Position numbers and translations under genes: made by a program
Notes under the pieces: generated by a model
Seen by the model: the letters and a program-made list of their open reading frames with translations, nothing else
Database searches by the model: none
Told to the model about the DNA's origin: nothing
Shown: in pieces, positions 36,749-48,112 of the stretch
How the letters are laid out: every line of letters starts with the position of its first letter
Position numbering within the stretch: position 1 is the stretch's first letter
Assembly (NCBI GenBank): GCA_023078555.1
Contig: CM041196.1
Location: forward strand, 2,480,001 to 2,544,000
Direction of reading: 5' to 3'
DNA from: Ulva prolifera
Taxonomy: Eukaryota > Chlorophyta > Ulvophyceae > Ulvales > Ulvaceae
DNA length: 64,000 nt

Positions 36749-37440
36749 GTTGGGTCTTGTCTCGGCTAACAGCACGGACAACTACCGCCTCCGATCCATC
36801 CGCACGATCACGTTGGCAAAACTGAAAAGCCTATGGCCGACTCGGCTCCTCATGTTGGAAACCAGCATTGCTACTGTGCATCTGTTCCAGGCCCGTAAGT
36901 TTCTTTCGCCGGGATCGGTCGATTCTGAACAGCACTCGTAGACACTCTCTGGCCACAGGCAATCGCCGCAGCACTTTCTGCGTGGACATGGTGCGTACAC
37001 TGCGGCCCAAATACATAGGAATATCGTTGATCATGGCACACTGCAATGTGGCCTGACAAGTCACATGATCGCTACAGCCACCTGGCGAGAATCAGCTGAT
37101 GCACGCACCTGTTCACGCCCCAGACGCTGCCCAGAACACCCGAGCTGTCCCACACAAACATCCAGTGCCAGCGATCCCAGCGCAGTCTGAGGCGCCAATG
37201 CAACCGCAACATGACGGTGTGATGTCACCAAGCACTTGCCTACCGGGACAGCAGCCTGTGACCACACAAGTCTGTATCACACGGTCTCAGGCTGACGATT
37301 GGTATGCACATACAAAACCGAGGTGCAGAGCTGCCAGTTTGACACAAGCTCGTACAAGTGCGTTCACAGCCGACCCCGCCAGGTGGCCTGTAGCTGCGCT
37401 GCTGCGGTTCTTACAGGGCCAGGTTTGGCGGTTCGTGCCG
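36749..37440. other. Intergenic between bL19 and the 37.4-kb gene
   Basis: 692 bp, promoter side of bL19 and 3' side of the next minus-strand gene. Nothing recognisable. Confidence 0.35.
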
Positions 37441-38564
37441 CTACCTTTGGCTGTCTCTTCGCTCCTCATCGGGTGCGTTGGCACTGCCTGTCTCGTAGTA
37501 CTCAGCCTCTCCGACCATAGCAGCAAGCCTGCTGCCCGCTGGAGCGCCTCCAGCAGCTATCTTGATTCCGCCGCCGACCCGCAGCGGAATCTGTGGGGCG
37601 GCCTTAGACTGGGAGTCACTCTTCTTGTGGCTCCTTCGGCGCCTCGTGCTCCTGCCAGCACCAGCCTCACCAGACCCAGGTGGTTGTGCTACGTGGGCCT
37701 CGTAGTTGTCATCCCCTGGAAGTATGATCGATGAGGCGGTCGTGGAATCAGCCGAGGCGACTGGCAGGTCGAGGAGGGACGGGATGGGCGTGGTGGCTGG
37801 ATGGGACAGCTGCGATGCGATCGCCTTGGACAATGATTCGGCTGCACTTGCTCTGCGTTCCGTGTTCATGGTTGCTGGAGTTGTTGGGCCCTGGTTGAGG
37901 GGAATTGAGGCCTGGGCGTCTGTGCTGAGTTCAGCGGCGTTTACTGGGCATGGTATACAGTGGAAAACAGTCCAGCAAGGGCCACCTTGATGATCTGACA
38001 CGACTGCCTGCACCGGCACCAGCGGGGCCGTGTTCTGCCGTGTTGCTGATTCCACCATGCAGTAGCTATCGGTTGGTGAAACAAATATCACATTCGGCTA
38101 CATGCACATGCAAAGCAACCCAGACCAGACCATGCGACAAAGCACCTGAAGACGTTGTAGCCACGCTCTGTGCTCACGGGCGGGGAGGGTGTGCCAGAAA
38201 CGCTCCAGTGAGGCAATGTCTGGGAACTGCAGGTCGAGCTGTAGCATACAGTCTGGTGTTCCAACAGCTCCGACAGCAATCTCAGCCCCTGCTAGACCAG
38301 CATCGGTCTGCGAAGCGACATCTTTGACCCATTCCTGGACCAGCTCCAACGTCTCCGTGCGTCTCCCGAATCTGAATCCGGAATCAACATGACTGGAATG
38401 GCATAGCCGTCGTGACGCGTTCTCTTCCTTACGACCGAGAGGTATCCCAGTGGTCAGGAGGGTTCTTACCTGGTATGTAACGTCCACCTTGCCTTGATCG
38501 CGTTCGTGCGACTGCTGTTGCGCAGTTGTGTACAACGCCGGCCCCCGAAACCTGAGCCTAGCAT
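37441..38564 (-). CDS. Unknown protein with a possible dimeric alpha/beta-barrel domain
   Basis: Three exons (38564-38470, 38371-38146, 38007-37441), about 295 aa. The first exon starts MLGSGFGGRR and joins as RWTLHTR-FGRRTETLELVQEW. The N-terminal 110 residues alternate short strands and helices: TLELVQEWVKDVAS, DCMLQLDLQFPDIASLERFW and PCWTVFHCIP. This is reminiscent of stress-responsive, NIPSNAP or antibiotic-monooxygenase-like ferredoxin-fold domains, but the resemblance is only of pattern. The second half is low-complexity Ser/Thr/Pro/Ala, with a basic patch RSTRRRRSHKK. The donor of intron 1 is the canonical GTAAGA. The reading frames and phases (2 then 0) fit, so a real gene is likely; no function is assigned. 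Confidence 0.6.
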
Positions 38565-39297
38565 CTTGCTTGCGAGATTTAAGTTACGAACAGCAGAGAA
38601 ATAGATCAAAGATCGTCTGAGTGTTATTGCTCAGGAAGCGCAGCGTAGACCCTAGCCCCAATTGCTGGTTGTGGCAGATGGTGTGCCGGCACAATGCGCC
38701 GGAAAATCGACAGGTGTGTCCTACTGGCTGCACTTGATGCGTGATAAACTTTCAATTTTAGCAATTGAAGGTCAGAGTGTGTATAATACATATGGAGTGT
38801 CCTTGGCTGATCACCCTTATTCACTTGGGCCAGGTCATCGCGAGACGCAGCACCAGTGGCCCCGATGCCACTGTGCGCTGCCGCACTGAACTGCACACAC
38901 GCCGGCGCTTGTGCAACACACCATGGCATTGGCCTCACATGCACAGATGCGGTACATCCAGCATCCGAGTTGTCCGTTCAGTGACAGTTGACTCACGGCA
39001 ATAAAAAATGAAACACTCTTAGCATGTACAACAATTTACATACCCCCACTCATTGCAACAGAACTCCCCATTTCACTCATAGTCGGCGATTCTCCCACCT
39101 CACACTACAGTCACCAAATCAACACCATTGAACAGAATGTACGTCCGTTGTCCCTCTGGACCAAATCACAAGCCTGATCTACAAAACGCATCCCCGCCGC
39201 GCTCATGCAACAACAGCACTCAAGTCCTGCCCCCGGCGCTCATGGCAACGTGCCACACCAGCCCAGACATTTTACCCCTCCCTTCCACGTCCAGCCA
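38565..39297. other. Intergenic between unknown gene and DEAD-box helicase
   Basis: 733 bp with no conserved exon. It should contain the promoter of the gene starting at 38564 and the helicase 3' UTR. Confidence 0.4.
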
Positions 39298-42200
39298 TCA
39301 CCAGGTGTCATCGTCATGGCCACGCCCCCGGCCCTCCACAACAACTTCCGTGTCACGCAGGCTCGGCACGACGTGAATCGGCACGCCCTTCTCGTTCCGG
39401 TTCAGGATCTCCTGCGCCAGCTGCACCTGGCGGCCGAGCACGAGGACAGAGACGTTGCCGCGGCCGGCCGCGCCGCGCGCGGTCCGCCCCGCGCGCCGCA
39501 CGTACTCTGACGGGTCCCTCGGGAAGTCAAACAGCACGACGTGCTCGACGTACACCGAGTCGATCCCCCGCGACGCCCTGCACATGCACACACACCTCTG
39601 TCACGAGCCGCCGGCTGCTGTGGTCATCAGGCAGCGGCACAAGTGGTGCGTGGGCGTAGACAGTTGCCTCTATGATACGGTTTGCCTCTGGGCCCTGCCC
39701 TGCCAGTGCAAGCTGTGGCCACAGCTGTGAAGCGGCTCAAGCGCGACGCCGGCAGCAGGACCCCACGGCTGATAAAAAGTGTGGCTGCTTCACCTGCCTG
39801 TGCGGCCGCAAACACACAGGCGCGCCCGCAACTGATCGACCGAGTCAGCAGCAAGCCGCAACTGCAGCGCAACAGGGGAGAGGGGGGCCGCACCGGTCGG
39901 TGCAGACGAGCACCCGCCGCGGCTGCCCCGGCGCCGGGGGCGTGAGGAAGTCGCGGAGGTTGCGCGTGCGCACGTGGCGGTCGAGCGCGTCGTGGTACGG
40001 CAGCACCGAGAGCGCGGCGCCGCGTTTGTCCTGCCGCAGCAGGAAGTTCTCGACCGCGCGGCACGCGTCGATCTTGTTGCAGAACACGATCGTGTGCGGC
40101 ACGGCGTGCCGCTGCAGCAGCGCCCACAGCGCGGCGAGCTTGCGGCGCGTGCCGCCCGCGAGCGACACGTCGCTGCCGCCGCTGCAGTCCACGAGCTGCT
40201 CCGTCACCCCTGCGCAGCACAGCACAGCAACCTTAATGGTGCTTCATCTACTCAACACAGGTTCGCACAAGCATGGCGAAACATGCCGCACATGAGGTGG
40301 CCCACACAAGCGATCGAATCCATTCACGCCACAGGGCTGGCCGCGTACCTGCAACGCCCCGGCCCCGCGGTGTCTGGTGCATGGGGGCTGGAGATGGCGG
40401 CAGCCGCGGCACTAGAGGCGCTCACTGTGCAGTGCTGCATAGCACGCGCGCAGGCCACAACGAGAGGGGAGGGGGGGCTGCGCACCGGGGGCGATCTTGT
40501 GGAGGTTCGGGCCGACGGCGGCCATGATGCCGGGGAAGAGGCCCTTGAGCTTCACAAACACGGGCTCCGGCAGCGTCGCGGTGACGAGCACCAGCGCCGC
40601 CTCCTCCGGCGCCGAGTCCACCAGCGGCAGCACGTCCGCCGCAAACGCGCCCTGGTCGCCCAGGAGCACGTCCACCTCGTCCAGCACCAGCGTCTGCACA
40701 CCCACGCATGCAGCTCACGCTCACGCATGCACCTCGTGCTTCCGGCCGCCCGGCGTTGGGGGGCTGAAATTGGATAATTAAACAATCGCAGATAGCAGTG
40801 GGTCGGTGTTGGTCAGAGCACATCATGTGGGCTACTCCATGGTGCAACCTCACGCCATAGCCCGCACGGCTGCCATTTTCAGCAACAACCAAAAAAAGGC
40901 GTGCGTTGCTGGCACCATGCAGGCATGCGGGGCTGATCGAGGTGACAAGAGGTAAGAGCTTGCATTGTTTTCAGGGAGCTGGGGGGGGCACCTTGCAGGC
41001 GGAGAGTTCGAGGTGGCCGGCGTCAAGGAGCTGCTGCAAGCGGCCAGAGGTGCACACCGCGAGGTCGACGCCCTCCTTCAGCGAGCTGCTCTGGCTCGAC
41101 ATCTTGTGGCCGCCGGTGAAGGCCTGTGCGCGGAAGCGCAGCACCTGCACGCATGCACGGCGGCTGTGGCTGCGCGGTCGCAGCATCACGCGGCCATGCG
41201 CCGCGCTCCAGGGTTGGGAGCGGCAGATCGCGCGTGCGTAGAAGCGTGCGCTGTCGACAGCAGGGCGTGCCTGGCCGTAGAGACAGACATGCATGCGCGA
41301 CGGCGGCCCTGACCGATGGCGACTGGGGCAGGCCGCAGCCTCCCCCTCAGAGCCGATTGTACAACGTTCGACGAATGCAAGGTTGTATGGTGTCGCAGGC
41401 AGCACGCTGGTGTGAGCATCGCAGACTGCATTGCACAGTGGTAACGCAGGGCATGCGGGCACACAGCTGGAACAGAGAGAGTACCCTGCCGCAGCGCGGG
41501 CAGGGCTTCCGCGAGGTGAGCAGTGTCAGTGCAGGTGCGAGGCCGTGGGGTGTGGGTGCATGGCGTGCGGCGCGGGGGCACATGTACGCGTAGCTGACCC
41601 GCCGCGGGGCAGGGGCGGCCGCCGGGCGTACAGCCACGCGTGCAACTACTCTACCTGCCAAATACTGCAACTGCCACACATGTGACAGCTGCTCGGACGA
41701 CAGGATGCGCTCTGCAGCGCGCTCGGGCAAGACACACCGCTCACGGCCATGCACCGCGTGGAGCGGCCACAGCATGCGAAGGGAATGGATACAACATATT
41801 GCATTAGCTTGCAGCACTACATGGTAGAGGGCCGAGACAGAATATGAGGCATGGGGACCATCAGCATCGATTCGTAGATCGCCCTGCTCCAAGGCATGCA
41901 CGGGGAAGGGAAGCGGCTGGCGGGATTCCGGGCGGGGAATCCGCACCTTGGAGAGAGCACGGGCGGTGTAGAGGACTTGCACACAGAGCTCCTCGGTGGG
42001 GCAGATGACGATGGCTCGGGGGCAGCGCGGCTTAGTGAGGCGGCCGCCCCCCTGCGCTTCCTCCTCCTGCTTCAGAGCTTGCACCAGCGGCACGAGGTAT
42101 GCGAGCGTCTTGCCTGAGCCTGCCTGGTCTGCCACGACCACTCGATTCGCCCCTGCGATCCATGGCACGAGCTTGAAGAACATGTGATTCTGTAGCAGCT

Positions 42201-42796
42201 GTGGAAGGGATGCCTGGCAGGTTGGCAATGCCATGTGTTTGTGTGCACTGGTAATCACCTGAGAAAGAGGCTTGCAGTGCTTCGGCCTGCACGTGTGAAG
42301 GGCGAGAGAGACCCAGGGACTTCAGTGCCTCGATCATCGATTCGTTTGCTCCTACTTGTGCCCATGACTCCCTGGCGAAGAAGTCTTGGTTGAGTGTTGG
42401 CTTGTTGCCTCGCTGCTGACCTCTGCCCGCGCCGTCGCGCCTTCCCGATGAGTACCTACGGTCATGACCTTGACCTTGGTAGCCGCTGCCTTCGTTGCGG
42501 TCATGCCGGCGGGTTGCAGTTGCGGTTGCTGCAGTGCATCTTCGTGGGTGTGCTGGAGACAGTGTAGGTCTATGCCTGTCGTGCCAGGATGCGCTGTTTT
42601 GGTAATCTTGTTGCAGTGCTCGGCAACTTTGGCATCTACCTAGCTGTGCTGGTGCCGCATGGGAACGTGCCGCCTGTGGGCAAGCGGCTCGAGCGTCTCC
42701 GAATGTAGCAGCGGCGGATGTTGTTGAACGCCTGCATTCAAACTCCGAGCATTCAGCAATGATACAACGGCAGTGCGCCCTCACATAATCTTGCAT
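39298..42796 (-). CDS. DEAD-box ATP-dependent RNA helicase
   Basis: Six exons (42796-42272, 42171-41947, 41144-40992, 40693-40486, 40209-39894, 39577-39298), about 568 aa. The motifs appear in order: Q-motif SHVQAEAL, Walker [10 protein letters not shown], Ia CPTEELC, GG, CTSGRL and Walker B DEVD (DEAD variant). Then follow VTATL for SAT, IVFCNK, CTDRASRGID and [11 protein letters not shown]. It is closest in pattern to the plant organellar helicases RH22/RH39 (SHIQALAF, VADQSGSGKT), which act in plastid rRNA maturation; this paralogue assignment is an inference. The N-terminal 130 residues are basic and Ser/Ala/His-rich, possibly a targeting region. Intron 1 appears to start with GC (CAA|GCCTCT), since every GT donor there breaks the frame; its acceptor could be any of three AGs. 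The start at 42796 is the first Met in the open frame. Confidence 0.88.
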
Positions 42797-43583
42797 CCAC
42801 TTTCAGCACACCGCTCGGGCTGTCGCAGTGTCGAGAGAACGCTGGCACCGACTGCTGCCAGAGCAGCTGCAGCGGCGGTGCCAGGCGACGGCTGCTCGCA
42901 TGCACAACCAGAAAAGCATGCACCTAAATCATGTCTCATACGATTGTATCGTGCTTGATATCCATTGCATGGGCACTGCAAGACAATTTGCGCACCGACA
43001 GGACGGCGGACAGCGAGGACCGACACTTGGAAAGCTACATGACATGACGGAGTTCTGCCGATCGCATTCACCAGGACCAGTTCTTCAGAATGATTCGAAG
43101 CACTTCTTCGGCCGCTGTATGTGCACTTAAGGCTACGCCGGCACGCCACAACAGTCACACTCGTTCGTGTCAGTCACACTCGATGGCAATGTATCCAAAG
43201 ATGCTCCACAGACCGCATGATGCTGCGTTGCTCGCATGTTGTCCCTGTATCAGGGCACGCCCGCCTGAGGCGTTTCATCGTTGCAGAGCTTTGGTGTAGA
43301 GCCGTCTTGCACGTGGATCGAAGCAGTTGGACCCGCGATAGCTCAGTCAGGCCTGCGTCGCCGCGAAGCGAACTGCCACGAGTGCGTGGGCTACAGGCTG
43401 TCATGTGCGCAGGGAAAATGAATCTACGCATTGTGCGGTTTACATGCGGCCACTGCTGTAGCAAGATCCAGACGAATTCAGTGCCTCGCGTTTGGGTGTC
43501 GTTTGTTGTTGGCGAGGCCAGGAGCGCCGTCCAGAGCGAAAGAAGCAGTCATGAAGGCATCTCAAAGCCAAGTGCAGGTATGT
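42797..43583. other. Helicase upstream region
   Basis: 787 bp upstream of the helicase. Both strands stay open for stretches, such as the minus frame near 43070-43120 reading VNAIGRTPSCHVAF. An extra exon of either flanking minus-strand gene is therefore possible, but I could not join one with confidence. Confidence 0.3.
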
Positions 43584-44040
43584 CTATCGGATCAACGTGT
43601 CGAAATGGCCGCAGCGGCAGAGTCCAACCCGAAGACCAATTGCAACGTTGGAGATGCGCGATTTGCACGCACCGCAGGCGCCCATTGCCACGCAGCTGGC
43701 CTTGATGCGTGCTGACAGCTTTCGATCAATCACTGCCGCGATGCAGAATTGCGGGACCGCGCGCGAACTGCGCTGCATGAGTAGGGGATAGGTTCGCGCA
43801 GATCCCTGCATTGCGGTGTCGCTGAACGTTGCCTTCAACCTGGACACCTGAAAAGCATTCACGTAAGAGCCATATCACCAAAATGTGAGCATGGGCAGCG
43901 CCTTGCTGCTTCCCTGTGTCTTCATCGTCTGCACGACCGCGATTCGTTCGCTGCCGCACCCAGTCATAGCAGGGCCACTCGGCATCCTTCACCTCGCCGA
44001 CTCTGGCCAACATCCGCGAATGTGGTCTCTTTTTCGACAT
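43584..44040 (-). CDS. Small unknown gene, two or more exons
   Basis: Exon 1 (44040-43960) begins [20 protein letters not shown] and ends CYDW at a GTGCGG donor. Exon 2 starts at 43847 after TTTTCAG with VSRLKATFSDTAMQG and runs through PQFCIAAVIDRKLSARI to a stop at 43584-43586. That gives about 114 aa with six or so Cys near the end. The exon 2 end may be a splice site, so the protein could continue. No family is recognised. Its ATG overlaps, on the opposite strand, the ATG I assign to biotin carboxylase; a later Met at 44013 would avoid that overlap. Confidence 0.4.
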
Positions 44041-47000
44041 GGCTGGTTTCAGCGCGCCTCTGTCGCCCTTGCCCGCACATGCATTGCGCCAGCGCAGCTA
44101 TCAGCAGAGGTCGACGCACCTCACCTGTGTGCCCCACAAGCCACAGCCCCCACGTTGTCCCGGCGGTGCTACCTGCCTCTCCGACTGCTCCTTTCTAACT
44201 CAACCCCCACCAACTCCCCCGCTCGCACACGCAGAGGCGGGCCTCTGTCTGCCCCCGCAGCGCAGCCCCCCGCGCCGCCACCCGCCTCGCCGCCCCCCTC
44301 ATCGCCCTCCAGCCCTCCACCACCGCCGCCCCGGCGCGCCAGGTCGCCGCCTGCGCCGCGGCCGCCGCGGAGCCCGCCGCCACGGAGAACCCCCCCATGA
44401 CCAAGTTCAACAAGGTGCTGGTGGCGAACCGCGGCGAGATTGCGGTGCGGGTGATCCGGGCGCTGAAGGAGCTCGGCATCGGCAGCATCGCCGTCTACTC
44501 GAAGGCCGACCAGCACGCGCTGCACGTGCAGCTCGCTGACGAGGCCGTCTGCATCGGCGAGGCCGCCTCCAGCGAGGTGCGCCGCAGCCGCAGCCGCAGC
44601 CTGCTCATGTTCCTCTTCCCCTGAGAAGCCCGATCATCCCCATGCTGTCGTAACCACTTCTGCTTTGCCGCTACCTGTCTCATCGTCTGCGGATCATGTG
44701 AAGCACCGTCCATCTGGGGAGTCGCCCATGTGGGGGTTTGTGTCTCACGTGACCTAATGGATTGCCTATGCATTGCCGGTACAGCGTACCCTGGCCCGTC
44801 GTCCACCCAGCGCACCCTGTGTCCGGATGCCTCATGGATGCCACATGCGTGTGTCCATGGTCCTCCCCGCACAGCACCAGCGCAGCGCTCCCCTGTAGAC
44901 ACCCGGCCCCCCGCACAATCGGCCCTGCTGCCGCGCCTGACATCGCCCCGTACACCTGCAGTCGTACCTCAACGTACCCAACCTGCTGTCCGCCGCGCTC
45001 AGCCGCGGCGCCGACGCGATCCACCCGGGGTACGGCTTCCTCTCGGAGAACGCGTCGTTCGTGCAAATGTGCAGCGACCACGGCATCGAGTTCATCGGCC
45101 CGAAGCCGGAGAGCATCACGGTCATGGGCGACAAGGCGACGGCGCGGCAGACGATGGCCGACGCCGGCGTGCCCACGGTGCCGGGCTCCCCCGGCCTCGT
45201 GCTCACCGAGGAGGCTGCACAGGAGGTGCTCCCTTCTCCCGACCCCTCCCCCCTCTTTCTGCGCCTTGGAATCACACAGTGACTGATGTTGACCAAAACA
45301 AACGAGATCTTGCAGAGTCATCGTGGGAGACCCGTCGACGCTGCGGTCGCAGGCCGTGCGGGGTCGCCGCTGCACAGGAGTTCCTCTGCCGCGTGTGAAC
45401 TGTGCTGGGTTGTATGCGGATGAAGATCAGGCACGTCGGGGACCCTATAACTGGAGACTTGTTCACCGTCATTGCTTTCGTTATTATCAATACTGATATG
45501 ATCAATGTTGAGGGTTTGACGGCGGGGCGCGGTGCAGGTGGCGGATGAAATCGGGTTCCCGCTGATGATCAAGGCGACGGCGGGCGGCGGCGGCCGCGGC
45601 ATGCGCCTCGTGAACGAGGAGAAGGACTTCCTGAAGCTGCTGCGCGCCGCGCAGGGCGAGGCCGAGGCCGCCTTTGGCAACGGCGCGTGCTACATCGAGC
45701 GCTGCGTCGTCGACCCCCGCCACATCGAGTTCCAGGTGCGCTGCCCGGCACCACACCGCCCCCTTCCTTAGACACTCGCCGCAAAGATGAACACACAGCT
45801 CATGCGTGTGCGTTGCTGCGCGGTGGAAACCCCTGCATGCCCGTCTCGATGTTTGGGGTTTCAGCGCAGTCTGTGGACCGCTGTGTCAGGGTTTGTGAGA
45901 GCGTGTAGGACCCTGTGGTGAGGTGAGGCGCCGCAGCTACGGAGCCTGCTCAGCTGGTGGGTGAGAGGTGCAGCGGCAATGCTGCATGCATGGCCTCAAT
46001 TGGCGGACGAGTGGCGGACAGAGCCGGGAGAAGCCGCGGCGAACTCCCTTGCTTGCGCCCTGGCCACAGTGCGTTGAATCGCGGTTGTAGGGCATGGTTC
46101 GCAGCCCCCATGGGTCCTAGGAACCATTCGAAAAAGGAAGGTGCCGGGGTGGCTGCAGGTGCTCGCGGACAAGTACGGCAACGTGGTGCACCTTGGGGAG
46201 CGCGACTGCAGCATCCAGCGCCGCAACCAGAAGCTCGTCGAGGAGGCGCCGTCGCCGGCGCTGACGCCAGAGGTGCGGCAGCAGATGGGCGAGGCCGCCG
46301 TCAACGCGGCCAAGAGCATCGGCTACATCGGCGTTGGCACGATCGAGTTCCTCTGGGAGCAGCGCGGCTTCTACTTCATGGAGATGAACACGCGCATCCA
46401 GGTGTGCGTCGAGAGCTGTGGTGTGTTGTGAGATGCACAGTGTTCAGTCTTTTTGTGATGCTCGCTGCCCCACTTGGTTTTTGTGACACACCATTATGTG
46501 TCAAGATCTGTGTGTGTCAAAGGATGAGTGTGTTTGATCTGACCCATGGAAGACCATGTGTGGCAACAACTCTGGCTTTGCAAACAGTAGTAAACAGCAG
46601 GCTCACAGATAGTGTATAGTGAGTCACACACAGTCATGTTGGTGGGCTGCTCCCCCACGTGCACCTCTGGTCACCACACATGGCAGGTGCTCCCTCACAC
46701 TCACGAAAAAAAAAACTCGTCGTGCCGCCTGCAGCCTGCAGCACACATGGAACATCATGTACATGTATGTGTGATCTCTGCGCCATGGCCGCCAAGGCCA
46801 AGGTCCATGTGTGACCCACCGCGGCATAGACCATGACTACACACATATTTGTATCGCCGAGGCTGCACATGCACACACGGCTCAGATCAGGGTAGCTGTG
46901 AGGAGCCGGTTGAAAGCAGAGGGGGTGAGCTGCAGGTGGAGCACCCTGTCACGGAGATGGTGACCGGCGTCGACCTCATCCAGGAGCAGATCAAGGTGGC

Positions 47001-48112
47001 CATGGGCGGCACCCTGCCATTCACGCAGGAGGAGATCCCGCTGCGCGTGCGCCCCTCCCACACACCCCGCCCACTCGCCTCCGACCGCCGTTCGGCCCTC
47101 GCCGGCCCACCTCCACTGTTCCCCCTCGCAGCGAGACACAGCACCATGATTGCCACCCACAACCCTGAACATCCCCCCCCTCCTGCCTCGGCCTACATTA
47201 CTGCCTCTTTAGCCCGTAATTGAGTTTTTTTTTTGGAGTCCATCTGACGAAAGCAGCGCCGTTTGATCGCACCGCGCAAAGCAGCTGTGAGCAGAGAAGA
47301 CACGCCCGCGTGGTGCAGGGTCACGCGATCGAGGTGCGCATCAACGCGGAGGACCCCTTCCAGGACTTCCGGCCGAGCCCGGGCCGCATCACGCAGTACC
47401 TCCCGCCCGGCGGCGTCAACGTGCGCATGGACTCACACCTCTACCCTGAGTACGTCGTGCCCCCAAACTACGACTCGCTGCTCGGGAAGCTCATCGTGTG
47501 GGGCGAGGACCGCACCGCCGCGATCAACCGCCTCAAGCGCTGCATCGACGAGACCGTCATCGTCGGTGCGTGCCCCCCCTCACGCCGCTTGCTCACATGG
47601 CTGCCCTGCGCCAGAGGCCGGAACTCGCGTGTGCGGCTCCTGCATCTGCCGTGCCGAGGAGTATGACGACACAGCAGACACAGGCATAGATCTCGGGTCC
47701 GCACACGGTCGCCTGATCCACTCCGTCTCCCTTCTAGGGTCTGTATGCAAGTGGCCACCTGTGGCCATTCTAGCGCGTTTCGTGCGCTCGTGCGTGAGCA
47801 CGCGCACGTTATGTCAGCAGCATCATTCGGTTCGCTTGCAGCCTTGTGGTCGGTACACACTTGCGCTTGCCCGGGCTGCTGTGTGCTGGCGCAAAACCCA
47901 GCCTGGCGGGGGTGGTGAGCGGGGCGTGTGCTGCAGGCGTGCCCACGACGCTGCCGTTCCACAAGCTCATCATGGAGCACCCCAAGTTCGTCGAGGGCGA
48001 CGTCGACACAGGGTTCATCGTGAAGTACGCCGACGACCTCGTGGAGCCCGTGGTCACCTCCCCCAAGCGCAACTTCGTCGCGGAGGCCGGCAAGAAGAAG
48101 GGCAAGCGATAG
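44039..48112 (+). CDS. accC: Plastid biotin carboxylase subunit of acetyl-CoA carboxylase
   Basis: Eight exons (44039-44128, 44235-44576, 44962-45225, 45538-45735, 46159-46401, 46936-47046, 47319-47565, 47937-48112), about 556 aa. It carboxylates biotin on the BCCP subunit using ATP and bicarbonate, the first half-reaction of fatty-acid synthesis in the plastid. The mature part starts at [20 protein letters not shown]. It contains [14 protein letters not shown], the ATP-grasp Gly loop [12 protein letters not shown] and [20 protein letters not shown]. Then come [13 protein letters not shown] and [13 protein letters not shown]. About 85 residues before that are Ala/Arg/Ser/Pro-rich with few acids, ending [19 protein letters not shown], a typical transit peptide. 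A single-domain protein rather than a multidomain ACCase implies the heteromeric, plastid enzyme. Exons 2-8 are secure; exon 1 is a good but unproven choice. Confidence 0.93.

Noticed and set aside
42172-42259. GT donor after TTTCTCAG (exon end 42259) for helicase intron 1
   Set aside because: It leaves phase 1, while every available acceptor before the Walker A block needs phase 0.
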